A stretch of 64,000 nucleotides of DNA from Patella vulgata (Eukaryota; Mollusca; Gastropoda; Patellidae): contig NC_065884.2 of the NCBI RefSeq assembly GCF_932274485.2, positions 56,730,546 through 56,794,545 of the forward strand. Direction: 5' to 3'. The notes under the pieces are model-generated. The model ran no database searches. It worked only from the letters and a program-made list of their open reading frames with translations, and had not been told where the DNA came from. This document shows, one piece after another, positions 40,887 through 51,607 of the stretch. The position numbers were made by a program, and so were the translations under genes. Position 1 is the first letter of the stretch. Each line of letters begins with the position of its first letter.

Positions 40887-43800
40887 ATGGATTTGATCAA
40901 TCTCAAAGTTGTGTTCTACTTGTCATCAGGTAAGCTGACCAGTATTAAAGTTCCTGCACTGGTTGTCTATAGAGGCTAGATTTCAGTTGTCTATAGAATT
41001 CAGTATAAATTGGTTGTCTATAAAATTCAGTATAAATTGGATGGCTATAGAAGCTATAATTCAGTATAAAATTGTGTCATTAGTCTACCAATGTCAAAAT
41101 AATCTTGCTCCACTATATTTATCTGAACTTTTGGAGAAAAGTAAACTAAGTATTCCGTACGACCATACAATATGAAATTTCTCTTGATATACCTGGAATG
41201 ACACTTGATCGCTTTTGTGATAGAACTTTCTGTGTCTTCGCTCCTCGGCTCAGGAATCGACTACCGCCTAGAATCTGAGAATTGGAAAGTTTCACTATTT
41301 TCAAATCACAGCTAGATTTATATATTCAAACTATCTTATTAATAGTAGTAACTCTGTTGCGCGTTGAGCATGCATTTATGAATGGAGTTTAGCGCATTAT
41401 ATAATATACATATTAGTGGTGGAATGGACCATATACCATAATTGATGGACTGGGCCACAGACCATCAGTGGTGGAATGGGCCAAAAGCCACCAGTGATGG
41501 AATGTGTCACAGACCACCAGGAGTAGACTGAAACTTATGTGGTGAAATTTAAGTCTGCTCCTACTCTCCTCTCCTTTTCTTTGTTCCTTTCAAACGTGGC
41601 ATCTCGACGTGTGGTTGAATGCTGATCAAAAGTCGCCGAAGAATGCTTACAACCTGCGTTGGGGTATTTTATAATTAGTTCGTAAAGAAAATGCCGTCTG
41701 GAAAAAAAAACCTAACCCATGACCCAGCAAGAGTGTCCCACAATTTTTATGAGTGGCCTAGTCTGACCCATGACCCACCTACCGTGCTCCACGAGTCTCA
41801 TGCATGATCTATTTATATAAAATTATTCCCGCAAGCTTTAGAACTGATACCAAATTTCATTGTTGTTTATGTTACTATTTAAGTTATGACATTCACCATG
41901 TTAATATGTCAACATGTCATGTATTTCAGTGTTATTCATTGTATTACCATGTGATGGTTGCTACACCAATTACAACAATTGTATGCAACTGTATTATGCT
42001 GCACACAATGACTCCAGTACTACATTGCTAGATTTATATTCAATCTGTTCGTAAGTATTTCTATTTTGGCGAATAGCTGTAGATGTTAACATCAGGGCTC
42101 ATGGGCGGAGTTAACTGGTTGGCTAATTATCGGGCCATACTATATACCGGAAAACACCGGAAAACAACCGGAAACACCGGAAAACACCGGAAAACAACCG
42201 GAAAACACCATTTTATACTGAATACCGGAAAACACCGGAAAAACACTAAATACCGGAAAACATCCTAAATACCGGAAAACACCCTAAATAGGTAACCCGG
42301 AGCCCGGTCCTCTGTGTGCGGTTTTGGACCAAGTGAGCGCCAATGAAGGAAGGTCAAGGTCATTACGATGTTCGTTTTACAAATGGCTTCCCCCCCCCCC
42401 CCCTAAGAAAAAAAATTTCCGATTTTTTTTCTCCAAAATTTTGTTGATGCCTATTATGTTTTGAATGTTTTAAAAGACGCAATCAGTCTACTCCATCATT
42501 GACCATATTTTATTTTGTATTTTAGTTTTAGTTTTCAGTAAATTTCAGTGTTTCAGTACTTCAGTATATGTAGACCTTTCCTACATCCATGAGAAAACTA
42601 CATATTCTATCTTACTGCATTGACGGAAGTGGTAAGAAGTGGTAAGCTGGGCGTCTGTGAAAAGGGTTGATCGATAAATTTTCAAGGAAGCAATTGTTGC
42701 TTTTGCTTGTGAAATAGAGGACTCTAGCCGATGAGGCTACTTTCCTCCCGAGAACCTCAGGCAACCAATTTGTTTTATGTACTACTATCGTAATAAAACA
42801 TTACTATGTTAACCACTTCCTGGTGGCTGAAGACTTACACTGAATGCGTATTCGGAAAAAAATGTCCCCTAGAAAATGTTTTTTCCGACAATCGATATTC
42901 GAGATGTCTTCTGTTGCACAAATTATGCTGCACTGTGTAAGAACTTGCATCCTTTGATCTGAAGATTGTAGATGGAAAAATATCATTTGCACTATTTCAA
43001 AGTAAACCTGCATTGTCGTATATCATCCTGTAATTTGTGATTAATGACAATGACTGTGGAAATAATATGGTTTGAGGAACGGAAGATTTATGTTCGTCAC
43101 GTGACTGGACAATTAATCCCCGTCCCACCCTGACGATGATCCCTTCCGGAGCGGCGCGGCGCGGCGGGCTCTGTAAAAAAATCGCGGGCACAGTTTACTC
43201 TTCTAAGTTTTCCGGTAGCTATTTAGTAACCCGGAGTTTGGTCCTCGTGTGTGGTTTTGGACCAGGTGAGCGCTGATGAAATAAGTTCATTAACATACAA
43301 GCGAGCGATCGCCTACGGTCAAAGAAAAATTTCTTTTCAGATTTTTTTAAACAATTTCTTCTCCCAAATTTCTCTCAAAAAATTTTTTTTTTCCAGTATT
43401 TTTCTCTGTAAAGTTATTTTCTATCGAATGTTTTTTTGTAAAACCAATTTTTCGGAAAAATTCGATTTTTTTTTTTGTGACAGAAAATTTTTTTCGTCAA
43501 AAAAATTTTGGAGAAAAAAAAATCGGAAATTTTTTTTGTGGGGTGGGAGGGGCTATTTGTAAAATGAACATCGTAATGAGCTTGACCTTCCTTCATCGGC
43601 GCTCACTTGGTCCAAAACCGCACACAGAGGACCAGGCTCCGGGTTACCTATTTAGGGTGTTTCCGGTATTTAGGGTGTTTTCCGGTATTTAGGGTGTTTT
43701 CCGGTATTTAGGGTTTTTCCGGTGTTTTCCGGTATTCAGTATAAAATGGTGTTTTCCGATTGTTTTCCGGTGTTTTCCGGTTGTTTTCCGGTGTTTTCCG

Positions 43801-46800
43801 GTATATAGTATTGCCGCTAATTATCTAGTTAAAAAAATTAACTATTTAAAATTTTTGTAACTAGTTAAATTAAAGTCAAAATTATAATAGGGAAATCTAC
43901 CTTTGTGAGTTCAGTACAATTTTTTACTTATGGACTCATCATAAAATATGAAATGAAATGGGGTTTAACGTCATACCTTTCTGCTCCGACTAGGCTAATG
44001 AAGACAGGCATGCGCCATACAGTGTGCTATGAGCCAAATTTTGCCCGCACAGTGGTGCTACGGCCCTCTCTTATATCGAATTCCACGGCCCTCTCTTCTA
44101 TCGAATTCCAACTGCCAAGTGATCTTTTAAGTGCACGCCAATGTGTACACGGGACCTCGGTTTTTCGCCCCATCCGAGCGACTAGACAGCCATCCTTGTT
44201 AGACCCTCCGTCCTGGACCACTAACAAGGGGAAACCACGCCATAAATTCCTGATGAACTTTCCCGGCCAACACCGGGATCGAACCCACGACTTCAAGGCT
44301 AGGAGCCAGCGTCTGACTCACTTAGCCACCGTGATTCCGGCTCCTATATAAACAGATGAATGGCTTTATATGGAAATAGTAAAGATGCTTAAAAATATTG
44401 GACAATCCTGTAATGTTGGATAAACATGAATATCTTTCACTTGTAGACGTATTTGCCATGTGTTTTTGTTCTATTGTAATTTTGACTTTTTTAAAATTAG
44501 TTACCTCGTTAATTTTTAACTAGTTAAGCCAAAATGTTGACTCCGCCCAGCCCTGGTTAAAATATATTGAATTGTGCGTAGGGCAGATCCCTTTCAAAAA
44601 AAGATTGGGGACGGGGGGGGGGGGGGGGGCTAACTAAAGAGATTCTTCCGTAAAGCCCTCTTTAATTGCGGTATTTATCAAAATTCAACATTTATAATAA
44701 TTTCGGAATGTGCGATTGAAGAAAACCAATTAACTATTAAGAGATTTCTTACAAATAACAGCGTTCTTCATTTTATGTTTATTAAATTTGTGTACAATAT
44801 AATTATTTTTGTAGGCTATTAAACACAACCAAGATTTGTCTGGAAAATGACGCAGCTGATTGTGTTGAGGGCACTGCTGAGCCTCTTTCATATGCGATGA
44901 ATAAAGTTTCTGTGGATAATTTATATAATTTGACTTGCTTTGAACATGGTGAAATACTTTTTGTTTACTTATTTCTTTACTTCGATATTTATGGTAAATT
45001 GTACATGCGGAAATTTTTCCCTCCAAACAATGAAGTCACTTGACAAACAAGGCTGCATAGAATAGATATTTACCGCTTAGTGTAGTTTTTCTTCCGATTA
45101 AAATGTTTTTGATTTGAAGCAACTGTTTGATAAATTAATTAGTGTGGATATATTTTTAGTCCAAACATGGCATCAAATCACACAGTTTCTATGTGGGGAG
45201 GCATCTTTAACGGTGACACTCGATGTACAATACTTTGATAAGCACAAGACCAGTAGACATGATATTATAGTAATAAAATGAGTTTTTATGGTAAAATTAA
45301 AGGGCTTCTAAAGAAATAAAAACAAACATGAGATTTCTTAGTGACGTTTTCTTAGATTTTTATTCTCACGTTTATTAGAATTTTTTGCATAATTTCCAGG
45401 AGGAGGCGAGACTACCAGTGATAATTCGGCTTTACCAGGTAATTCGCTACATATCAAGGTATATCAAGGTATTTTATTTAACGATGAACACCATAGAGAT
45501 CTGATTTTTTTTGAAGGCATAAAGGATAAGCAAATAAGAAACCTCATCTCACCTGGAAGCTCTAAATTCTTTAATAGTCTGTCGAACAAACCAAAATCAC
45601 CGAATGATGCCCTGTTTTCACCAATGACATTTTATTGCCGATAGTTCGTCAGACAATATTCATCCATATATTTTATTTTTACATTTTAAGGTTGTGCACA
45701 GAAAGTAATAGAATGCGGTGAGCTTGCACCTGGAATCGGGACAATTATTAGACCTCAAGATATTACGGATCTGTCAGCTTTACAAGGTCTATCTTCCACT
45801 ATATGTCCGTAAGTTATTTCAGAAATTGAATATTGGACAAAATATTGAATTTGAAATTGAATAACAGGTTTTAAGACTAGACATAAAATATACAATAAAA
45901 TCGATCCTAAAGACCCGTAAAATAGTCATCAATACAAATTAGTGTAATACTACGCGGCTTTTACTAAAGGGGCGCGTAAATAATGAATAATCTCTTGTTC
46001 AAATTAGGTGTGACGAATTGGAGTCAGCGTTCCTCGCCCTTCCGTTCTGGAGTTACACGCTTTTCTGTAAACTTTGTGAACGCATTGGAGTCTACAGTTT
46101 TTACACATTTATTTATCAAATTTCTTGTGAAACTCCGAGGTCAGGAGAGAATGAACCATATCGATATGCAGCGTTGTGCTTTATCCCCCTTTGGTGGAAA
46201 GCCGACAGTCTTTAACTGACTGTGCAAGCATTAACCCTATTGATGTCAAAATTTGGTTTGAAGTACTGGGATCTGAGAGGATAAAACCTACGGATTATCA
46301 GCATTCTATGACTCTTTGTTGTGGTGCTATATTAATTGTCCGGAAAAGCATATTAACATAATAGTCCGGGTTATAATTGAGGGAGGTGCCACCTGGAGAG
46401 GTAGAAATTCTCATGTGGATTTTCTAGGCCAGTTTTTTTTTATTCTGAACAAGAATATATGAAGTAAACAGGCCGTATCCTGAACCTCTTTCAACGAGGG
46501 CGCTTTTCAAAATGGCCGCCAAAATCTCATATATATAGTGACTATATGGGTTAAGTAAGTACCAATGATGCATGTTTGACCACTTTTTGCATTAGTTTTT
46601 ATTAGGGTTATTCCCAAACAAGCTGCGATTGTATACCAGACTCTTGAAAGTGATAAAAAGTGAGGGCGCTCTTCACATGGCCGCCAAAAAACGTAGATAA
46701 ACTGTATTTATTTTTAATAAGCATTTATTAGGCCACGCTATGGCCACGTTTTGCATTAATTGTTATTAGACTTATTTACAAAGCATCTTCCGTATTATGT

Positions 46801-49800
46801 ACCACACATTTTCTGAAGATATAAAACGATGAGGGCGCTCTTCAAAATGGCTGCTAGCATCCCACGAGAAATGGATATGGGCCTGTGTAGGTTAAGAAAA
46901 GATTATTGCGGCGCATTTGACCTCTTTTTGCATTAGTTTTACATAAAGTTATTTGAAAAGAATCTACATGTGTGACAAATAATGTATATGGGGTGAAAAC
47001 TGGGGGCGCTCTTCAAAATGACCGCTAAAATCCATTCTAAATTAATAGTAATGTCCATTTATATAGCGGTAAATCCACAAATCTTGCTCATAGCGTATAC
47101 AACAACCATACAAAAGTCTTTTGGCTCTACCTTTTGTGTGTCATTAAGCTTTAAATAAGCATTACAAAGCGTAATATGTTTATATGTCCAGATAGTAAGT
47201 TAAAATTTGGTAAGCTGTTTCTATATGATCACTGAAAATATGTTTGACATCTCATTCTTGAGGGAGCTTAAAGGGTAAGGGCTTATACTGAATTGTACTT
47301 ACAAGGTATCCTGGTATGACAAATCACTCACAATGTTATATCATTAATTTTCAAAGTCGCACACTAGATCACTGCAGGTGGGAGGGAGGGGGTGGATATA
47401 ATATAAAATACAACACTCAAAGGTCTAAGTAGACCTAGAGATCATGAGTAAGAATACAAAATGTATGTAAAAAGAGGATAACATTGAATCCATACATATT
47501 CTACTAAACAACGAGTTAAGATAAAATGTCGGATTTTCTTTCAAATAAGTTAAAAGCTAATTATAATTAAGCAAATGTACGCAATTTTCAAGCTGTAATG
47601 TTTTATCTTTCAGTGTCGTACCTAAACTTCAGATATGCTACAGTGAATTGGATGTAATGTGCCCAAATTATATGGCTGAAAATGTCACAAACTTCTTAGA
47701 TGTTGTCAAAACACAGATTTGTGGGAATGATTCAGGTATAGTTTGAAGACCGTTTATTTAAACATACATCAAGATCGAAATCTTCCTATTGCGGATATTT
47801 CTTTAGGCCTCAAGTGTTATATAAACTATTAATTAGACATTTATTAACATGACAAGACCATAATCAACTCTCAATGCCATCTTATGGGTCCGATTTTCGC
47901 TGGATTTGAATCAGATCTGCTGTTCAATCACAAAAGTGGATAATTGAGACTTTGTTCATTATCGTATCATCGGGAACAATGACAATCGGGCCTACAATGT
48001 TTTTAAAATGAGGTTTTCTCGGCCCACCCTGAAGTAATTTGACTGAAATTTTCACCCTATCCCCCTTACATTATCTTTTTAAAACTATATATTATAGCGA
48101 GAACTGTCAGCTCTTTATCTAATATTCCATAATGTACCTTTAACGATTAACACAATAGATTTCACACCAAGTTATTTATAGGGTAGTTTTTCCAGTGAAA
48201 GTGTAGTAATAATAAATTTTACACACTGGACCCTTTGTTCTGACTCGGGTGTTCAACTTACTGATCAACCTGTAATGTGTTGTTTTAGCACGTGCACAGG
48301 CACAGGTGATCATTTGAGGAAAAGTAGGTGTTCATATAAAGGAACACCCCAACATACTAACCAGGTGATTGTCAAAACAGAAATGAAATGAAATGAAATA
48401 GGGTTTAACGTCCTACTGTTCTGCTCCTAACCTGGGCTAATGAAGACGGGCATACGCCATACAGTGTGCTATGAGGGAAATTTTGCCCGGACAGCGGCAC
48501 TACGGCCTACTCTTATATCGAATTCCAACTGCCAAGGGATCTTTTACGTGCACGCCAATGTGTACACGGGACCTCGGTTTTTCGTCCCATCCGAACGACT
48601 AGACAGCTTTCCTTGTCAGCCCCTCCGTCCTGCATCACTGACAAGGGAGAACCACGCCGGAAAATCTGGATGAACTTTCTCGGCCTTGTCAAAACAGACC
48701 ATGCATTTTCGTGCGTGCACTGTATTATAAATAACAAGAAACACCGTGTTAGTTACAAAATATAAATACATGCAGTTAAAACAATAAATAAATATTTTTT
48801 CAATGTAGATTGTGAAATAGTATCATTAGCTAGAAAACGCACCCAATAGTATAAGGAACATATACACAAAACCTAGCGAACTGGGATAAATTTCTGTTTG
48901 GCCATGTTTTAGATAATTTGTAATCTTGTAAAATACCTTTCCTACATCATCGCACATGCTATTTTTTTCGCACATGGTTATTTTGTTCTGTGGCTGACAA
49001 ATCGTGAATGTAAAACGTATTCCAGTCAATGCAGCATACCCCATTCACACCAAATAATTATTATTTTATTCATTGGCCTGTTGTGGATTTTAAAGATAGG
49101 TTGCCAGAAAACGAAACATACACCTACAGCAGCTAAGTCGTCCGGGCAGTCAATAAGGGTGTCGCATATTTTTTCTTTTGTGGGGAAGGAGAGAGAAATG
49201 GGGTTTAACGTCCACTCGACACAAAAGAGGTAATTTCGGGACTAACATGGTTCAATTTTATTTCAATAATTCGTTTGGGCGTAGGGGTCTTTAGCAGTGG
49301 GACCCCGAGAAAACCCACGAGGTTGGACAGGCTACCCTACACCTTGTCACGTACTGCCGGGGAATCGAAACCACGCCAGTTGACTCAATGACAGACGTTA
49401 AGATACAACGCGCACGCGCTAACCATTCGGCCATCGACCCCCCCACCCCTTGTCGGTAAGGAAAACATTTATAACACATTAAAATATAAGTACGAATAAC
49501 AACCCATTAAGTAATTGTCATACTTGTTTGGCTTCTAATTCTGCCCTATACTGACGTTGAGTACTCAAGACATTAAATATCAAGAACCATAAATCTGGAA
49601 GTCATTATCGGAAATCATTGAAAATCAATAGGATTCTTCGTCTCATGACCATAATTGTTCAGCCTCCAGGGCGTGGACACCGGACGGGAGCGACATAAAT
49701 ATACGACATGTCGACTATAAAAAGTGCCGAAAACCTGAAATCAGCAAATAGGCTTAAAATACATTTATCCATATTCCAATCCAAATTCCTTAAAGTTTTA

Positions 49801-51593
49801 TTTAAAAAACCTGACATTGGAATGATCTGATTCGTATGCATCGTAAATAAACAGGTATACGCTGGCTATATTCAGGTTATGCCCCCCCCCCCCTCAATCT
49901 GCTGAATAAACGACAATACGTGACAGTCAAAATAATATATTGATACCTGTTATAGACGAATTGGTAAAATTATTTTGTGTGATAAAGGGCCTCTGATTTT
50001 CGTCTCTCTCGTATCCGTCCATTTTCATTCACTCATTCATCTTCTTACAAAAACAAAGAATCCAGTGTGTAAGTGAGTTATCGACCTTCGACCCTCGGGG
50101 TCAAGTTAGATGAACACCCGAACTCGCGCAATTGAACCTTGGACGAGCTCGGGTGTTCATCTAACTTGAACCCCTCTGTCTCAGTCGATAACCCTTACTG
50201 GTATTATATGGATAGTCGAGACACCCGATCTTACTACAAAAACAGCAAAACAACCGAATTCCCCTTAAGAGGCCCATGAGATGCGCACAGGGGAAAAATG
50301 AACTGACAGAGTGTCCGTTTGTCGTCTGCTTGAATGACGTAAGAGACGCTTGATGTCTTTGATCGAACGGAGGGCGGTTGAGAGAAAACCCAATCTTACT
50401 ACACAAAATCCTACTGGATTCCCTTTAAAACACCCATGGGGTGCGCACAGGGCATAAATGTAATTGGCAGTGTCCGTTTGTTGTCTGTTTGAATGATGTA
50501 AGGAGCACTTGATGTCTTTGATGAATAGCTGGCGGTTGTGAGAAAAGTGGGAGACTTAAACATACTGCGGACTTTGCGATTAAACAGCGGAAGAAGAAAC
50601 TGGCAGACAATAATCCAAGAATTTACTTTGACTTCGATATTTATGGTAAATTGTACATGCGGAAATTTTTCCCTCCAAACAATGAAGTCACTTGACAAAC
50701 AAGGCTGCATAGAATAGATATTTACCGCTTAGTGTAGTTTTTCTTCCGATTAAAATGTTTTTGATTTGAAGCAACTGTTTGATAAATTAATTAGTGTGGA
50801 TATATTTTTAGTCCAAACATGGCATCAAATCACACAGTTTCTATGTGGGGAGGCATCTTTAACGGTGACACTCGATGTACAATACTTTGATAAGCACAAG
50901 ACCAGTAGACAGGATATTATAGTAATAAAATGAGTTTTTATGGTAAAATTAAAGGGCTTCTAAAGAAATAAAAACAAACATGAGATTTCTTAGTGACGTT
51001 TTCTTAGATTTTTATTCTCACGTTTATTAGAATTTTTTGCATAATTTCCAGGAGGAGGCGAGACTACCAGTGATAATTCGGCTTTACCAGGTAATTCGCT
51101 ACACTAATAGTTCACCATGCAGAATTCTATTGTTATGTAATTTTCATATTGTATGTGTTGTCCCTATAATGTATAGTTGTATGTGGGGGAATTCTACACT
51201 CCAGTGAGAGAAATCAGTTACCGTGTGGTTGTCAGAGTGAGAGGATATAGCATTTTGTAGTAATAGTATTGTTGACAGTTAACTGGAATAAACTCTGAGA
51301 TATCTGATTCATCTGAGTTTGTCATCAAAAATAGCATATAAGCAGTGCCTTTTTCCATCGATGACATTTTGATGTTGATAGCGTGTGGGATATCATCCAT
51401 GATACTATGCCGATTTTCCAATCCCGATTTGTCGTCGCGTTTCTTTAATATTAACCTTTATACTCTTCATACTTCTGATAACGTAGGTTCAATACTCGTA
51501 AACAATTCCATGAATTAAAACATTTTTTCCTATTTTTCAGTGATATTTAGTTCAGTGTTGATATTTGTATCATTAGCTACTATCCTCCTATAA
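40887..51593 (+). CDS. Twin six-cysteine, probably GPI-anchored secreted protein (unrecognised family)
   Basis: Eight exons: 40887-40929, 41930-42050, 44815-44948, 45400-45438, 45691-45808, 47614-47735, 51052-51090, 51541-51593. All have GT/AG and agree in phase; 669 nt give 222 residues. A signal peptide (1-24) is followed by domain 1 (Cys 25, 32, 54, 63, 71, 96), linker GGGETTSDNSALP, domain 2 (Cys 114, 121, 151, 160, 168, 188), the same linker again, and a hydrophobic tail VIFSSVLIFVSLATILL with nothing after it, typical of a GPI signal. Several N-glycosylation sites are present (for example NTT, NLT, NVT). Both domains share spacing C-x6-C-x(21/29)-C-x8-C-x7-C-x(19/24)-C and have a phase-2 intron just after the third Cys, so they are tandem duplicates. 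I recognise no family; an extracellular surface or binding role is only an inference. Confidence 0.8.
40953..41400 (+). mobile_element. LINE 3' end (CR1/L2-like), degenerate
   Basis: Translation shows the conserved C-terminal end of a CR1/L2-type reverse transcriptase: LHWLSIEAR, VYQCQNNLAPLYLSELLEK, TFCVFAPRLRNRLPP and SFTIFKSQL, in shifted frames. The non-coding end has GCGCGTTGAGCATGC and TAGCGCATTATATAA, the usual 3' structure of such LINEs. The segment 40963-41070 has an internal tandem expansion that repeats the W-(L/M)-x-I-(E/K) unit three times. It begins 23 bp past the exon 1 donor of the six-cysteine gene. Confidence 0.7.
41408..41535. repeat. Short tandem repeat, ~36-bp unit
   Basis: Three to four copies of a unit like CACAGACCATCAGTGGTGGA + ATGGGCCA, in the first intron of the six-cysteine gene, just after the LINE end. 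Confidence 0.65.
42093..44555. mobile_element. hAT-like non-autonomous element with foldback arms and nested SINE
   Basis: 2463-bp element bounded by an 8-bp target duplication, GTTAACAT (42085-42092) and GTTAAAAT (44556-44563), one mismatch. The ends are inverted: left CAGGGCTCATGGGCGGAGTT, right (minus strand) CAGGGCTGGGCGGAGTCAAC. An 8-bp duplication with CAGGG-type ends is typical of hAT. Inside, two arms of ~320 bp (about 42130-42445 and 43495-43815) are inverted repeats of each other, each made of a CCGGAAAACA minisatellite plus a unique block. No transposase is encoded. A family A SINE is inserted at 43948-44344. The element fills most of intron 2 of the six-cysteine gene. Confidence 0.8.
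43948..44344 (-). repeat. SINE family A, full length, inside the hAT-like element
   Basis: Complete reverse copy. The tail-first side begins GAAATGAAATGGGGTTTAAC; the tRNA-like head ends at CTCACTTAGCCACCGTGATT. A ~28-bp internal duplication around ATCGAATTCCA is present. It is nested, so it is younger than the hAT-like insertion. Confidence 0.8.
44979..45451 (+). repeat. 473-bp segmental repeat, copy 1, containing linker exon 4
   Basis: Matches 50631-51103 base for base except at 45260 (T here, G at 50912). It starts 31 bp past the exon 3 donor and includes intron, the 39-nt linker exon (45400-45438) and 13 bp past its donor. Outside these limits the two regions are unrelated. Confidence 0.95.
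46496..47035 (+). repeat. Tandem array, ~169-bp unit, in intron 5 of the six-cysteine gene
   Basis: Four diverged units whose cores GAGGGCGCTCTTCAAAATGG + CCGC start at about 46496, 46662, 46831 and 47002, giving periods of 166-171 bp. Between cores, TTTTTGCATTAGTTTT and TTATT-rich stretches also recur. The unit is near nucleosome repeat length, and each core contains an ATGGC(C/T)GC-like motif. Confidence 0.75.
47762..48139 (+). mobile_element. TTAA-flanked MITE, copy 4
   Basis: Flanked by TTAA at 47758-47761 and 48140-48143. Starts ACATACAT and ends CATAATGTACC; the interior matches the family (ATTAATTAGACATT-like, GTCAGCTCTTTATCTAAT). It begins 22 bp past the exon 6 donor. Confidence 0.75.
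48381..48685 (-). repeat. SINE family A, 5'-truncated, with target duplication
   Basis: Reverse copy with a long GAAAT tail, truncated inside the GGCCGAGAAAG block just after the tRNA-like head. A perfect 12-bp duplication, TTGTCAAAACAG, lies at 48369-48380 and 48686-48697. It closely matches the copy at 23131-23396. Confidence 0.88.
49193..49442 (-). repeat. SINE family B, near full length
   Basis: Reverse copy that begins GAGAGAAATGGGGTTTAACG + TCCACTCGACAC and ends in the head block CTAACCATTCGGCCATCGAC, with B-family body sequence between (CTTGTCACGTAC, CCACGCCAGTTGACTC). Confidence 0.8.
50062..50201. mobile_element. Compact 140-bp palindromic MITE
   Basis: Ends CCAGTGTGTAAG and CTTACTGG are complementary. 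The inner arms GGGGTCAAGTTAGATGAACA + CCCGA (50097-50121) and its complement (50149-50174) form a ~30-bp stem around a ~16-bp loop. It is non-coding. A target duplication could not be fixed. Confidence 0.6.
50228..50560. repeat. Tandem duplication, ~163-bp unit
   Basis: Two diverged copies with ATCTTACTAC, GCGCACAGGG, AGTGTCCGTTTG and CTTGATGTCTTTGAT. It lies directly upstream of copy 2 of the 473-bp segment. Confidence 0.7.
50631..51103 (+). repeat. 473-bp segmental repeat, copy 2, containing linker exon 7
   Basis: Second copy of 44979-45451, same orientation, 5652 bp downstream, one mismatch and no indel. It contains exon 7 (51052-51090), coding exactly the same 13-codon linker as exon 4. 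Here the linker leads to the hydrophobic C-terminal exon. Confidence 0.95.
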
Positions 51594-51607
51594 AATAGCC
51601 ACGTATA

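Noticed and set aside
43251-43596. F/K-rich open frames on both strands
   Set aside because: They derive from long A/T homopolymer runs inside the hAT-like element.
43649-43735. TTAGGG motifs, as in an interstitial telomere
   Set aside because: They are part of an 18-19-bp CCGGTATTTAGGGTGTTTT unit that mirrors the other arm of the hAT-like element; the hexamer is not in tandem.
45983-46370. GC-richer open frames in intron 5 of the six-cysteine gene (CDELESAFLALPFWS..., then TDCASINPIDVKIWFE...)
   Set aside because: Overlapping frames, no splice pair that fits the gene's phases and no family recognised; possible relic but not supportable as a gene.
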